A DNA stretch of 38,782 bases from Billgrantia kenyensis (GTDB taxonomy: Bacteria > Pseudomonadota > Gammaproteobacteria > Pseudomonadales > Halomonadaceae), in NCBI RefSeq assembly GCF_013697085.1, contig NZ_JACEFT010000033.1:1-38782 (forward strand), written 5' to 3'. The stretch's first letter is position 1. Each line of letters begins with the position of its first letter. Positions 31,444 through 38,708 of this stretch are shown one piece after another. Both the position numbers and the translations under genes were made by a program. The notes beneath the pieces are model-generated. The model saw only the letters and a program-made list of their open reading frames with translations. It had not been told where the DNA came from and did not search any database.

Positions 31444-32126
31444 TCGCTCGCCAGCGAGTCGATCACGAAGCCGAACTCATTCGCCAGGGCCTGATGCCCC
31501 AGCTCGCTGATGCTCACCACCCGCGAGTGCTTCTGCCGGTCGATCCAGCCGAGCTCCAGCATGCGCTCGGCCACGGCGGCGCCCAGCGCCCCGCCGAGGT
31601 GATCGCGCCGCTCGCTCCAGTCGAGGCAGGGGTAGGCAAAACGCCGACGGCGCTTGCGCAGAGTCGCAACATCGATGCCGAAGTCGGCAAACCAGACCTT
31701 GCCTCGCTCCGTCACGTCCATGGCGTCGCCGTCTACTACCAAGAACTCCCTCTCGAGCAGCACGGCCGTCAACCGTGTGCCCAACTCCCCCGCCAGGTGG
31801 TCGTAACAGAATCGCGCAGCCCCCATGGCACCGGCCGGTCGCCTCACCTTCATCGGCTTGGCCACCACCATCAGCGCCTCGACGACATGCGCCACCTCGG
31901 CCGATGCCAGCCGGTAGTACTTGTGTCGCCCTTGAGCCGTCGACTCGATCAGCCCATCGCGCTGCAGTCGCTTGAGATGCTCAGTCGCCGTGCCCGGCTG
32001 CACGCCGCAGCCGTAAGCCAGCTCCTTGGCGGTCAAGGCCCGCCCTTCCATCAGCAAGGCGAGCATACCCATGCGGGTCGGGTCGCCAATGGTGCGAGCT
32101 AGGCGTGACAGGTCCGGCTCAACCAT
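31419..32126 (-). CDS. ArsR-type winged-helix transcriptional regulator
   Basis: This 235-residue protein has the ArsR/HTH_20 domain at the N terminus (about 5-80: LARTIGDPTRMGMLALLMEG, ALTAKELAYGCGVQPGTATEHLKRLQRDGLIES, QGRHKYYRLA). The rest includes helical segments such as VWFADFGIDV and YPCLDWSERRDHLGGALGAA. A paired-Cys metal site is not obvious, so an organic or stress signal is more likely than a metal. The start at 32126 follows GGTGGAG eight bases upstream; 32180 would extend it. It may regulate the divergent monooxygenase at 32253, 126 bases away. Confidence 0.88.
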   Translation of the reverse strand: MVEPDLSRLARTIGDPTRMGMLALLMEGRALTAKELAYGCGVQPGTATEHLKRLQRDGLIESTAQGRHKYYRLASAEVAHVVEALMVVAKPMKVRRPAGAMGAARFCYDHLAGELGTRLTAVLLEREFLVVDGDAMDVTERGKVWFADFGIDVATLRKRRRRFAYPCLDWSERRDHLGGALGAAVAERMLELGWIDRQKHSRVVSISELGHQALANEFGFVIDSLASDQAVEISS

Positions 32127-32252
32127 CGTTAGCTCTCCACCTAACTGTTTCTGTCTGACAAGCATAGGCCAACGGGACACAATCTGACTTCACCCCTTGG
32201 ACATCTTTCGCAGAGCAGTCAGTTGCTCAACCGCAGGAACAGGAGATTCCCA

Positions 32253-32615
32253 ATGATCGCCGTAATCTTCGAAGCCATTCCCAATCCCGAGCGCCACGAG
32301 ACCTACTTCGATGTCGCCGCCAGCCTGAGGCCGCTGCTTGACGAAATCGACGGATTCATCTCCATCGAACGCTTCGAGAGCCTCACCCAGCCGGGCAAGA
32401 TCCTCTCGCTCTCCTTTTGGCGCGACGAACAGGCCGTCGCTCAGTGGCGCCAGCTCGAGCGCCACCGTGCAGCCCAGGCTCAGGGCCGCAATGTGGTCTT
32501 CGACGACTATCGTCTGCGCGTGGCCACGGTGATGCGCGACTACGGCATGCACGAACGCCAGCAGGCTCCCACCGACAGCCGCGAGCGTCATGATGCTTCG
32601 TCTGCTTCCGGATAA
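32253..32615 (+). CDS. antibiotic-biosynthesis-monooxygenase (ABM) domain protein
   Basis: This 120-residue dimeric alpha/beta-barrel protein starts MIAVIFEAIPNPERHETYFD. Family hallmarks are GFISIERFESLTQPGKILSL, SFWRDEQAVAQWRQLERHR and DDYRLRVATVMRDYG. ABM domains are small cofactor-free monooxygenases or heme/quinone-acting enzymes; the function here is not known. AGGAGA lies six bases before the ATG. The ArsR-type regulator is divergent and could control it. A perfect palindromic repeat begins four bases after the stop. Confidence 0.9.
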   Translation: MIAVIFEAIPNPERHETYFDVAASLRPLLDEIDGFISIERFESLTQPGKILSLSFWRDEQAVAQWRQLERHRAAQAQGRNVVFDDYRLRVATVMRDYGMHERQQAPTDSRERHDASSASG

Positions 32616-32618
32616 AGA

Positions 32619-32651
32619 CATCGCCCCGGTAAGCCCTTACTTACCGGGGCG
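32619..32651 (+). repeat. REP-like palindromic repeat, copy 2 (perfect 12-bp stem)
   Basis: CGCCCCGGTAAG (32622-32633) and CTTACCGGGGCG (32640-32651) form a perfect 12-base stem with loop CCCTTA. The 30-base core differs from copy 1 at only two positions. It lies directly after the ABM gene and before the convergent GST gene, so it may act as an mRNA-stabilising or transcription-attenuating hairpin, but no T tract follows. Confidence 0.75.
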
Positions 32652-32698
32652 GGTCCATATTCTTGGCGAGGCAGCTCGATCTCTTCACCCACGCCCAC

Positions 32699-33406
32699 CT
32701 AGGCAGCCAATCGCGACTCCAGTTCACGCAGGCTCACGTGCCCCTTGAAGTGGCCCAGCCCCGCCGGCTGCTCGCCGCGCTCGATGGCCTCGGCAAACCG
32801 CACGGCAGGATCGTCCCTGAGCTTCGCCAGGAGCCGAGCCAAGTTGGGATACTCCTGCTTCACGTCGAACAGACGGTGATACTCGGCCCAGCGGGCGATA
32901 CCGACGAAGTAGGCATCCGCCACGCTGCGCGCATCGCCCAGCAGCCATTCCCGCTCGGCCAGCAGTTCATTCAGATAAGCACAGCTCTCTGCCACCGACT
33001 CGTGCCCCAGCCGGCGCAGCAGCGCCTGCTCCACACCGCTCATTCCTTGCGTATCGTAGAGCGTCCAGAGTGGGCCGAAGGCGGCGAAGAAATCCGTGTT
33101 GAGGTAGGCCAGCATCTGGTTGAGGCGATCGAACTCCCGACTGCCCTGCGCGAAGCCCAGCCGAGCTTCGGGGTCACGGGCCGCCAGATGCTGCAGAATC
33201 GCCTGGCTCTCGGTAAGAGGCTCACCGTCTTCGAGTAGCAGCGCCGGTGTCTTGAAAAGAGGATTGATCTTGGCATAAAGCGCATCCCAGGGCTGCTCCA
33301 GCATCTCGATGCGGCACAGGCGATAGGGCTTGCCCAGCCACTCGAGCGCCACGATAGAGCCGAACGAACAACCTTGCGGTACGCCATAGAAGAGAACGGG
33401 TTCCAT
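32699..33406 (-). CDS. glutathione S-transferase family protein
   Basis: This 235-residue GST has an N-terminal thioredoxin-like domain (about 1-78) with GVPQGCSFGSIVALEWLGK and the cis-Pro segment FKTPALLLEDG followed by LTESQAILQHLA. The helical C-terminal domain (about 90-215) has WLLGDARSVADAYFVGIARW. It likely conjugates or reduces electrophiles with glutathione in the cytoplasm. The SFGS region near residue 14 could supply the catalytic Ser or Cys. The divergent WYL-domain regulator starts 112 bases away; an inverted repeat between them may be its operator. Confidence 0.92.
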   Translation of the reverse strand: MEPVLFYGVPQGCSFGSIVALEWLGKPYRLCRIEMLEQPWDALYAKINPLFKTPALLLEDGEPLTESQAILQHLAARDPEARLGFAQGSREFDRLNQMLAYLNTDFFAAFGPLWTLYDTQGMSGVEQALLRRLGHESVAESCAYLNELLAEREWLLGDARSVADAYFVGIARWAEYHRLFDVKQEYPNLARLLAKLRDDPAVRFAEAIERGEQPAGLGHFKGHVSLRELESRLAA

Positions 33407-33475
33407 TGCCTTGCTCCTTGTTGATGAGAAAGCCAGCGCCCTCTGCGCTTGGCCTTGTCAGCAAGGTAATGGCTA

Positions 33476-33498
33476 AATAGGGCGAATCATGTCCTATT
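33476..33498. promoter_or_regulatory. inverted repeat between GST and WYL regulator genes
   Basis: AATAGG (33476-33481) and CCTATT (33493-33498) are perfect six-base arms with 11 bases between. The repeat lies about 20-40 bases before the regulator start and 70 bases before the GST start, in position to control both. Confidence 0.4.
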
Positions 33499-33517
33499 GG
33501 AAACAGGAACTTTCAGC

Positions 33518-34477
33518 GTGGCCAATCCCACCGTTCGCGTGCTGACACTGCTCGAACTGCTGCAGGCCCATCGATACATGAGCGGCCGGGAGCTGGCCGA
33601 GCGGCTGGGCATCGACCGCCGTACGCTGCGGCGCTATATCCAGACGCTGGAAGAGCTCGGGATTCCCGTCACCACCGAGCGCGGACGGCACGGCGGTTAC
33701 CGCCTGATGCCGGGCTTCAAGCTGCCGCCGCTGATGTTCAACAGCGAAGAGGCACTGGCCGTCTCGCTAGGGCTGCTCGCCGCTCAGGGGCTGGGCATTG
33801 CCGAAACGGCCCCGGCGCTGCAAACCGCGCGGGCCAAGCTGGAGCGGGTCATGCCCGCCAGGTTGAAGCAACAGGCACAGGCGCTGAACGAGAGCGCCCG
33901 GCTGGAATTGCCCGCGGCCAGAGCGCCTGGCGACGAGCGCCTGCTGCTATTGTTAGCCACCGCCACCCAGGCCCGCCAGCGCGTGCGGCTCGACTACCGC
34001 GACGACCGGGAGCAGCACACCCAGCGCGTGCTCAACCCCTATGGCCTGGTCTTCCGCAGCGGGCGCTGGTACGTCAGCGGCTGGTGCCACTTGCGCCGCG
34101 ATCTGCGCAGCTTCCGTCTCGACCGCATCATTGAGGCCACACCGCTCGAGGCCAGCTTCGACAGGCCGGCCGACTTCGATCCGGCCGCACATCTTGCCCG
34201 CAGCATCGCCAGCCTGCCCCGCGCCGTCGCCGTCAGCGTGCGCCTGCACACCGATCTCGCCCATGCCGTCGAAGAGCTGGGTCGCCATATCGGCGTGTTC
34301 ACTCCCGACGGCAGCGCCGTGCTGCTGTATGCCCGTACCGACAGCCTGACCTGGTTCGCTCGCCAGCTCGCCCATCAGCCCTACGACTTCGAGATCCTCG
34401 ATCCACCCGAGCTTTGCGACGCCCTCGCCCAGCAGGCCGTCCGCCTCAAGCGTCTGGCCGTCCAAACTGACCAATAG
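33518..34477 (+). CDS. HTH/WYL-domain transcriptional regulator (YafY-type)
   Basis: This 319-residue protein has an N-terminal DeoR-like HTH (about 5-60, LTLLELLQAHRYMSGRELAERL and GIDRRTLRRYIQTLEELGIP). The WYL domain (about 140-210) contains RVRLDYRDDRE, RVLNPYGLVFRSGRWYVSGW and LRSFRLDRI; a C-terminal WCX-type extension completes it. WYL regulators sense nucleic acids or small molecules and often regulate neighbours; some are linked to defence genes, but none is seen here. The GTG at 33518 follows AGGAAC; a TTG at 33497 would add seven residues. It is divergent from the GST and could repress it. Confidence 0.9.
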   Translation: MANPTVRVLTLLELLQAHRYMSGRELAERLGIDRRTLRRYIQTLEELGIPVTTERGRHGGYRLMPGFKLPPLMFNSEEALAVSLGLLAAQGLGIAETAPALQTARAKLERVMPARLKQQAQALNESARLELPAARAPGDERLLLLLATATQARQRVRLDYRDDREQHTQRVLNPYGLVFRSGRWYVSGWCHLRRDLRSFRLDRIIEATPLEASFDRPADFDPAAHLARSIASLPRAVAVSVRLHTDLAHAVEELGRHIGVFTPDGSAVLLYARTDSLTWFARQLAHQPYDFEILDPPELCDALAQQAVRLKRLAVQTDQ

Positions 34478-34558
34478 AAAATGAGCGTGTCTGTCGAAAG
34501 CGACTATGTTGAACCGATGTAGGGAAGCGGTACCAACAACAACCCCTGGAGATTCACC

Positions 34559-34996
34559 ATGCACCTTTCCACTTACCTGATCTTCGACGGCAACTGCCGC
34601 GAAGCCTTCGAGTTCTACCAGCGCTGCTTCGATGCCAAGCTCGAGGCCGTATCCACCTATGGCGAGATGCCCGCCAGCGAAGGCATGGAGATACCTGAGT
34701 CAGCCCGCGACCTGATCATGCACGCCCGCCTGCGCATCGGCGATCAACTGCTGATGGCATCGGACAATGCCCCTTTCTGCCCAGCCCCCTATGAAGGCAT
34801 CAAGGGCGCCAGCATCGCAGTGGGAGTCGACTCCGTTGAGCAGGCCGAAAAGCTCTTCAATGCGCTGGCCGACAACGGCACCGTGCAGATGCCGCTCGAA
34901 GAAACCTTCTGGGCTCACCGCTTCGGCATGCTGGTGGACAAGTTCGGCGTGGCCTGGATGATCAACTACGACAAGGAGGAGCAGGCCGCCGCTTAG
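34559..34996 (+). CDS. PhnB-like VOC-superfamily protein
   Basis: This 145-residue protein is of the PhnB/YjdN type: MHLSTYLIFDGNCREAFEFYQ at the start, followed by EMPASEGMEI, HARLRIGDQLLMASDN and the closing WAHRFGMLVDKFGVAWMIN. The family is related to glyoxalase and fosfomycin-resistance proteins, but the metal-binding residues are often changed and the function is unknown. CCTGGAG precedes the ATG. It may be transcribed with the WYL regulator from the region upstream of 33518, since only 81 bases separate them. Confidence 0.9.
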   Translation: MHLSTYLIFDGNCREAFEFYQRCFDAKLEAVSTYGEMPASEGMEIPESARDLIMHARLRIGDQLLMASDNAPFCPAPYEGIKGASIAVGVDSVEQAEKLFNALADNGTVQMPLEETFWAHRFGMLVDKFGVAWMINYDKEEQAAA

Positions 34997-35079
34997 CGCA
35001 GCACGGCTTCCTTTCTCAGCCGTCCGCGGGCCTTGGCCACCGGGCGGCTGCTCTCACATTGCAAACATGCAGCGGCTCA

Positions 35080-35106
35080 TGTCACACCATCGCCTCCTGA
35101 ATCGTC
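35080..35106 (+). promoter_or_regulatory. near-consensus ECF41 promoter
   Basis: TGTCACA (35080-35086) is followed after 16 bases by CGTC (35103-35106). This is the promoter motif reported for ECF41 sigma factors (TGTCACA, about 16 bases, CGTC), as I recall it. The ABM gene starts 52 bases downstream and the ECF41 gene is second in the operon, so this is likely an autoregulated promoter. Confidence 0.75.
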
Positions 35107-35157
35107 ATTACCGTGACGGCCTAAGGGCCATCATCACCCACGACACAGGAGCGACAC

Positions 35158-35490
35158 ATGAGCCAGAACACCCTTTTCATTACCCACAAGGCGCTGCCCG
35201 GCAAGCGCGACGAAGTACGGCGCGCCTGGGAGACCCACCTCGCTCCCAGCATCGAGGCGCGCCAGGTCCACGACGCCTATTTCTACTGCTACGATGACAG
35301 CGATCCCGACACCATTCGCGTCTTCCAGCGCTATACCGCCGGCACAGATCCCCAGGCCTTCATGCAGGGGCCGGCCTACGATGCCTATATCGCTGCGGTG
35401 TCGCCCCTGCTTGCCCATCCGCCCGTGATCCATGCCGCCACGGTGGCCTGGGCCAAGGACAGCTCAGCGACGACAGCCGAGACAGCCTGA
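35158..35490 (+). CDS. putative quinol-monooxygenase-like ABM protein
   Basis: This 110-residue protein has the ABM dimeric alpha/beta-barrel: MSQNTLFITHKALPGKRDEV, a central YFYCYDDSDPDTIRVFQRYT, and DAYIAAVSPLLAHPPVIHAA at the end. The family includes small quinol monooxygenases such as YgiN. The typical partners of ECF41 sigma factors are COE-type proteins (carboxymuconolactone decarboxylase, oxidoreductase, epimerase); a small monooxygenase fits the same redox theme. AGGAG lies seven bases before the ATG. Its TGA overlaps the ATG of the sigma gene by one base (TGATG), so the two are coupled. The likely ECF41 promoter is directly upstream. Confidence 0.88.
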   Translation: MSQNTLFITHKALPGKRDEVRRAWETHLAPSIEARQVHDAYFYCYDDSDPDTIRVFQRYTAGTDPQAFMQGPAYDAYIAAVSPLLAHPPVIHAATVAWAKDSSATTAETA

Positions 35491-36362
35491 TGCCATCTGC
35501 CGATTTTCTGCGCTTCGAAGAGGCCCGTCCCATGCTACTGGGGCTGGCCTATCGCATCCTCGGCTCGCGCGCCGACGCCGAGGACGCGGTGCAGGACACC
35601 TTCCTCAAATGGCAGGCGGCGGATCGTGAGGCAATCGATTCGGCCCACGCCTGGCTGACCACGGCCTGCACGCGACGCTGCCTCGATCTGCTGGGCAACG
35701 CCCACCGGGCCAGGGTCGACTACGTCGGCGCCTGGCTGCCCGAGCCCATCCCGACTGCTGTCATATCCGATGCGGAACGCAGCCTGCAGCTGGCCGACTC
35801 GCTCTCCACCGCCTTCCTGCTGCTGCTGGAACGCCTCTCGCCCAAGGAGCGCGCCGCCTACTTGCTGCACGAGATCTTCGACACGCCCTATGTCGAGATC
35901 GCCGCCATGCTCGAACTCAAGGAGCCGGCCTGCCGCAAGCTGGTGTCACGGGCACGGGCAAATTTACAGGGGGCCGAAGAGCGACACGCCCCGCCGCCCG
36001 AACGTCAGCAGGCACTGCTCGAGGCCTTCAGACTCGCCGTTGCCGAAGGCGCCACGGTACGGCTAGCCAACCTGCTCTCAGCCGAGGTGCGCCTCAGCGC
36101 CGATGGCGGCGGCAAGGTGCCCACTCTGCTCGAGCCATTGCATGGCATAGAGGAAGTGCTGGATTTCCTGGTGAGCCGGCTGCGCGGCTACTGGTCCGAC
36201 TACCAATGGCGCGAGGCCGATATCAACGGTGGCCCCGGCTTCGTGATGCATCGAGAAGGAAGTGTCGTCGCGACGGTGACCTTCGGCTACGACCGCTCAG
36301 GGCAGGCCACCGACATCTTCATCGTGCGCAATCCCAACAAGCTGGCACGGCTGACGTCATGA
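35490..36362 (+). CDS. ECF41-group RNA polymerase sigma factor with SnoaL-like C-terminal domain
   Basis: This 290-residue sigma factor has region 2 (about 8-75, RILGSRADAEDAVQDTFLKW, AWLTTACTRRCLDLL), a linker with YVGAWLPEP, the signature WLPEP of group ECF41, region 4 (about 105-160) with SPKERAAYLLHEIFDTPYVE, and a C-terminal SnoaL-like domain (about 180-285). That domain shows DGGGK and the terminal NPNKL, matching the DGGGR and NPDKL-type motifs reported for ECF41. The domain regulates the sigma factor without a separate anti-sigma. Its stop overlaps the convergent LysR stop by six bases. It is the second gene after the ABM protein. Confidence 0.95.
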   Translation: MPSADFLRFEEARPMLLGLAYRILGSRADAEDAVQDTFLKWQAADREAIDSAHAWLTTACTRRCLDLLGNAHRARVDYVGAWLPEPIPTAVISDAERSLQLADSLSTAFLLLLERLSPKERAAYLLHEIFDTPYVEIAAMLELKEPACRKLVSRARANLQGAEERHAPPPERQQALLEAFRLAVAEGATVRLANLLSAEVRLSADGGGKVPTLLEPLHGIEEVLDFLVSRLRGYWSDYQWREADINGGPGFVMHREGSVVATVTFGYDRSGQATDIFIVRNPNKLARLTS

Positions 36363-37277
36363 CGAGCGCTCGACTATCTCACGGCAGCCGCTCTCTCTGG
36401 CTTGGGGATCCAGCAACCCGATGATCCACTCGCGCACGGCGGCGATGGCCGGCTCCTCAAGTCGCTCAGGCGGGTAGACGAGCTGAAAGGGGGCGGCCTT
36501 TATCTCAGGACCGAATGGCTGCACCAGGCGCCCCTGATGCAGCTCCTCCTCGATCAAATACTGGCTCATCAGGGCTACGCCCTGGCCATCCAGGGCCGCA
36601 GCAATGCTATGGGTCTCGTCGGAAAACACCAGCCCAGCACTGACATCGAGCTCCGGCACCTGGACCTGGCGCTGCCAGGCCGCCCAGTCCAACGGTGCGG
36701 GCGAAGAGAAGTGCAGCAGCGTGTGGCGCACCAGTTCGGCCGGTTCATGCAGCTCCAGCACGGGGCTGCAAACGGGGACGAAGACATTGTCGAACAACTT
36801 CTCCGCAACCAGCCCGGGCCAGGGGCCCTCGCCATAGCGGATCGCCATGTCGGCGGCGACGCCATCCAAGGCAACCACTTGGTGTGAAACCTGAATGCTC
36901 AGGTCGATCTGCGGGTGGGCATCGCGCAGCAGGCAGACCCAGGGCAACAGCCAGCGCGCGGCCACGGCCGGCGTGGTGGAAAGCGTTACCGCCTGCCGCG
37001 CCGGCGGACGGCGCAGCTTGGTCACCGTCTCGGCGATGGCATCGAAGGAGTCGCTCAGCACGGTAAGCAGCGCCTGGCCCTGAGACGTCAGCACCAGTTG
37101 CCGCGGCCGTCGCACGAACAGGGCCACCCCCAGGCTCTCCTCAAGCTGGCGGATCTGATGGCTGATCGCCGTCGGCGTGACCGAAAGCTCCTCGGCAGCG
37201 CGCTTGGCGCTGAGGTGGCGCGCCGCCGCTTCGAAGGCGCGCAGGGCGGAGAGCGAGGGGAGTCGTCGCGGCATCAT
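36357..37277 (-). CDS. LysR-family transcriptional regulator (GcvA-like)
   Basis: This 306-residue regulator has an N-terminal HTH (about 5-65: PSLSALRAFEAAARHLSAKRAAEELSVT, then SHQIRQLEESLGVALFVRRP) and the periplasmic-binding-like effector domain (about 90-295) with the GcvA-type VTLSTTPAVAARWLLPWV and DMAIRYGEGPWPGL. LysR proteins bind target promoters as tetramers and respond to a small ligand. The azoreductase gene is divergent, with a 140-base gap, and is its probable target. Its 3' end overlaps the convergent ECF41 gene by six bases. Confidence 0.94.
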   Translation of the reverse strand: MMPRRLPSLSALRAFEAAARHLSAKRAAEELSVTPTAISHQIRQLEESLGVALFVRRPRQLVLTSQGQALLTVLSDSFDAIAETVTKLRRPPARQAVTLSTTPAVAARWLLPWVCLLRDAHPQIDLSIQVSHQVVALDGVAADMAIRYGEGPWPGLVAEKLFDNVFVPVCSPVLELHEPAELVRHTLLHFSSPAPLDWAAWQRQVQVPELDVSAGLVFSDETHSIAAALDGQGVALMSQYLIEEELHQGRLVQPFGPEIKAAPFQLVYPPERLEEPAIAAVREWIIGLLDPQARESGCREIVERSS

Positions 37278-37317
37278 GGATGAGTTTTATTTTCCAATAT
37301 CGAAAAAGAATCGTCGC

Positions 37318-37347
37318 TTGTCGCCCCGCCTGACTTGAGGCTTATAT
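37318..37347 (+). promoter_or_regulatory. candidate promoter of the azoreductase gene
   Basis: TTGTCG (37318-37323) and TTATAT (37342-37347) are separated by 18 bases and lie 70 bases before the azoreductase ATG. The LysR target site is expected near the -35 but I could not define a clear T-N11-A box. Confidence 0.3.
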
Positions 37348-37417
37348 GAAACGAGCCACAAGCAAGGCTGAGAACAACTCATTCAAAAGATCCTACACCC
37401 AGTGACGGAGAAAACCC

Positions 37418-38131
37418 ATGACGCGTTTACTTCACCTCGATGCCAGCCCACGCCCCGGCCGCGCCGGCACCCACGACCACGGCTCGCACACCCGTCGGCT
37501 GACTCACCACTTCGTTTCCCGCTGGCACTCTCTGGTGCCGGATACCGAGGTCGTCTATCGGGACATCGGCGCCAACCCGCCTCCATTGACCAGCGTCGAG
37601 TGGATCGAGGCCGCCTTCACGCCCGCCGAAAATCGCAGCGAATCCATGCAGGCAGTGCTTGCCGAGAGCGACACACTGACCAATGAGGTCGAGCAAGCCG
37701 ATATCCTGGTGCTCGGCGTACCGATGTACAACTTCGGTCCGCCGGCCGCGTTCAAGGCATGGATCGACAATATCGTCCGCCTGGGCCGCACCGTCGACTT
37801 CGACCCACAGTATGGAGCCCACCCTCACCTGCCGCTTGAGGGCTACGTGCCGTTGCTGGCCGACCGGCCCCGCCAAGCGGTGCTGCTCTCCTCCCGCGGC
37901 GCCCATGACTTCGACCCGGGGCGCCCCCTGGCGGCTCTCAACCACCTGGAGCCAAGCGTGCGCACCGCCCTGCAGTTCATCGGCATCGGCGGCTTTCACA
38001 GTATCGCCATCGAGCATCAGGAAGAGGGCGGCGAGGCACTGGCGGCCTCGACCAGAAGCGCCCTGGAGCGCATCGACCGGCTAGTCGAGCAATTGCATAG
38101 GGAAATGGCTGGTGTTCCGCTGCCAGCATGA
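37418..38131 (+). CDS. FMN-dependent NADH-azoreductase/quinone reductase (AzoR family)
   Basis: This 237-residue flavodoxin-fold enzyme begins with LHLDASPRPGRAGTHD, the FMN-phosphate loop, and has VLGVPMYNFGPPAAFKAWIDNI (split VLGVPMYNFGPP and AAFKAWIDNI), the azoreductase motif near residue 100. AVLLSSRGAHDF follows at the second FMN loop. The family reduces quinones, azo dyes and nitro compounds by two-electron transfer from NADH. The E. coli AzoR is about 200 residues, so this one is somewhat longer. GGAG sits seven bases before the ATG. The LysR gene is divergent and presumably activates it in the presence of its inducer. Confidence 0.9.
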   Translation: MTRLLHLDASPRPGRAGTHDHGSHTRRLTHHFVSRWHSLVPDTEVVYRDIGANPPPLTSVEWIEAAFTPAENRSESMQAVLAESDTLTNEVEQADILVLGVPMYNFGPPAAFKAWIDNIVRLGRTVDFDPQYGAHPHLPLEGYVPLLADRPRQAVLLSSRGAHDFDPGRPLAALNHLEPSVRTALQFIGIGGFHSIAIEHQEEGGEALAASTRSALERIDRLVEQLHREMAGVPLPA

Positions 38132-38145
38132 GGATAGCGCCTTGA

Positions 38146-38177
38146 AGCGCTCGACCATATCTCAAGCGTCGAGCGCT
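38146..38177 (+). terminator. hairpin after azoreductase gene
   Basis: AGCGCTCGAC (38146-38155) and GTCGAGCGCT (38168-38177) form a perfect ten-base stem with a 12-base loop, starting 15 bases after the stop codon. A T-run is lacking, so it may be a Rho-assisted or stabilising hairpin rather than a standard intrinsic terminator. Confidence 0.45.
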
Positions 38178-38708
38178 CCACTCCTCCGTTAGCATGGTAA
38201 AACATTGGGAAAGAAGGGATTGAATAGTTACTGATCGCGAGTTCTCCCTCTACCGGGCTCGCTTTAGAACAAGGGCGAATAAGATATTGTTGAGATATTT
38301 TCAGTCTGGAATACTTGAGCAGAAAGTCAATTGAGCACTAAACGAGGCTAAAGATCATTCCGGACCGCCTGCTGTGAATCTTAAATTAAATATATTTACT
38401 ATAAACAGCTACCGGTTGCCTATGACCTTAAAGCTATTCAGTACCACAATAAAAAAACACATGAGCTCTAAAGAATGGCTCAGCTTAATCTCCATGCCTC
38501 AACAAGGCCGCCGGCCTGGCCCTGACCACTTCTCTGAAGCCAATAATAACTCATCTTGACGCACACCCACTACAAATAGCATGGAATTATATTAGTTTTT
38601 TAAAAACTAGGCGAGAACCTCACCTAATTCATGGTACTCATTATTTATTAGCAACTATGCATTTAGAGAGACCTCATTATAACGACCACTTATCACAAAA
38701 GAAAGATG
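38178..38708. other. AT-rich gene-poor tract
   Basis: Base composition falls clearly below the rest of the window from about 38200. No reading frame here has a family-like sequence or ribosome site. The longest, a 61-codon frame at 38374-38559, looks random. The stretch probably arrived with or next to the mobile element at the right edge and may be degraded foreign DNA. Confidence 0.6.

Noticed and set aside
38374..38559. 61-codon frame in the AT-rich tract
   Set aside because: No ribosome site, no family resemblance, and chance frames are common in such sequence.
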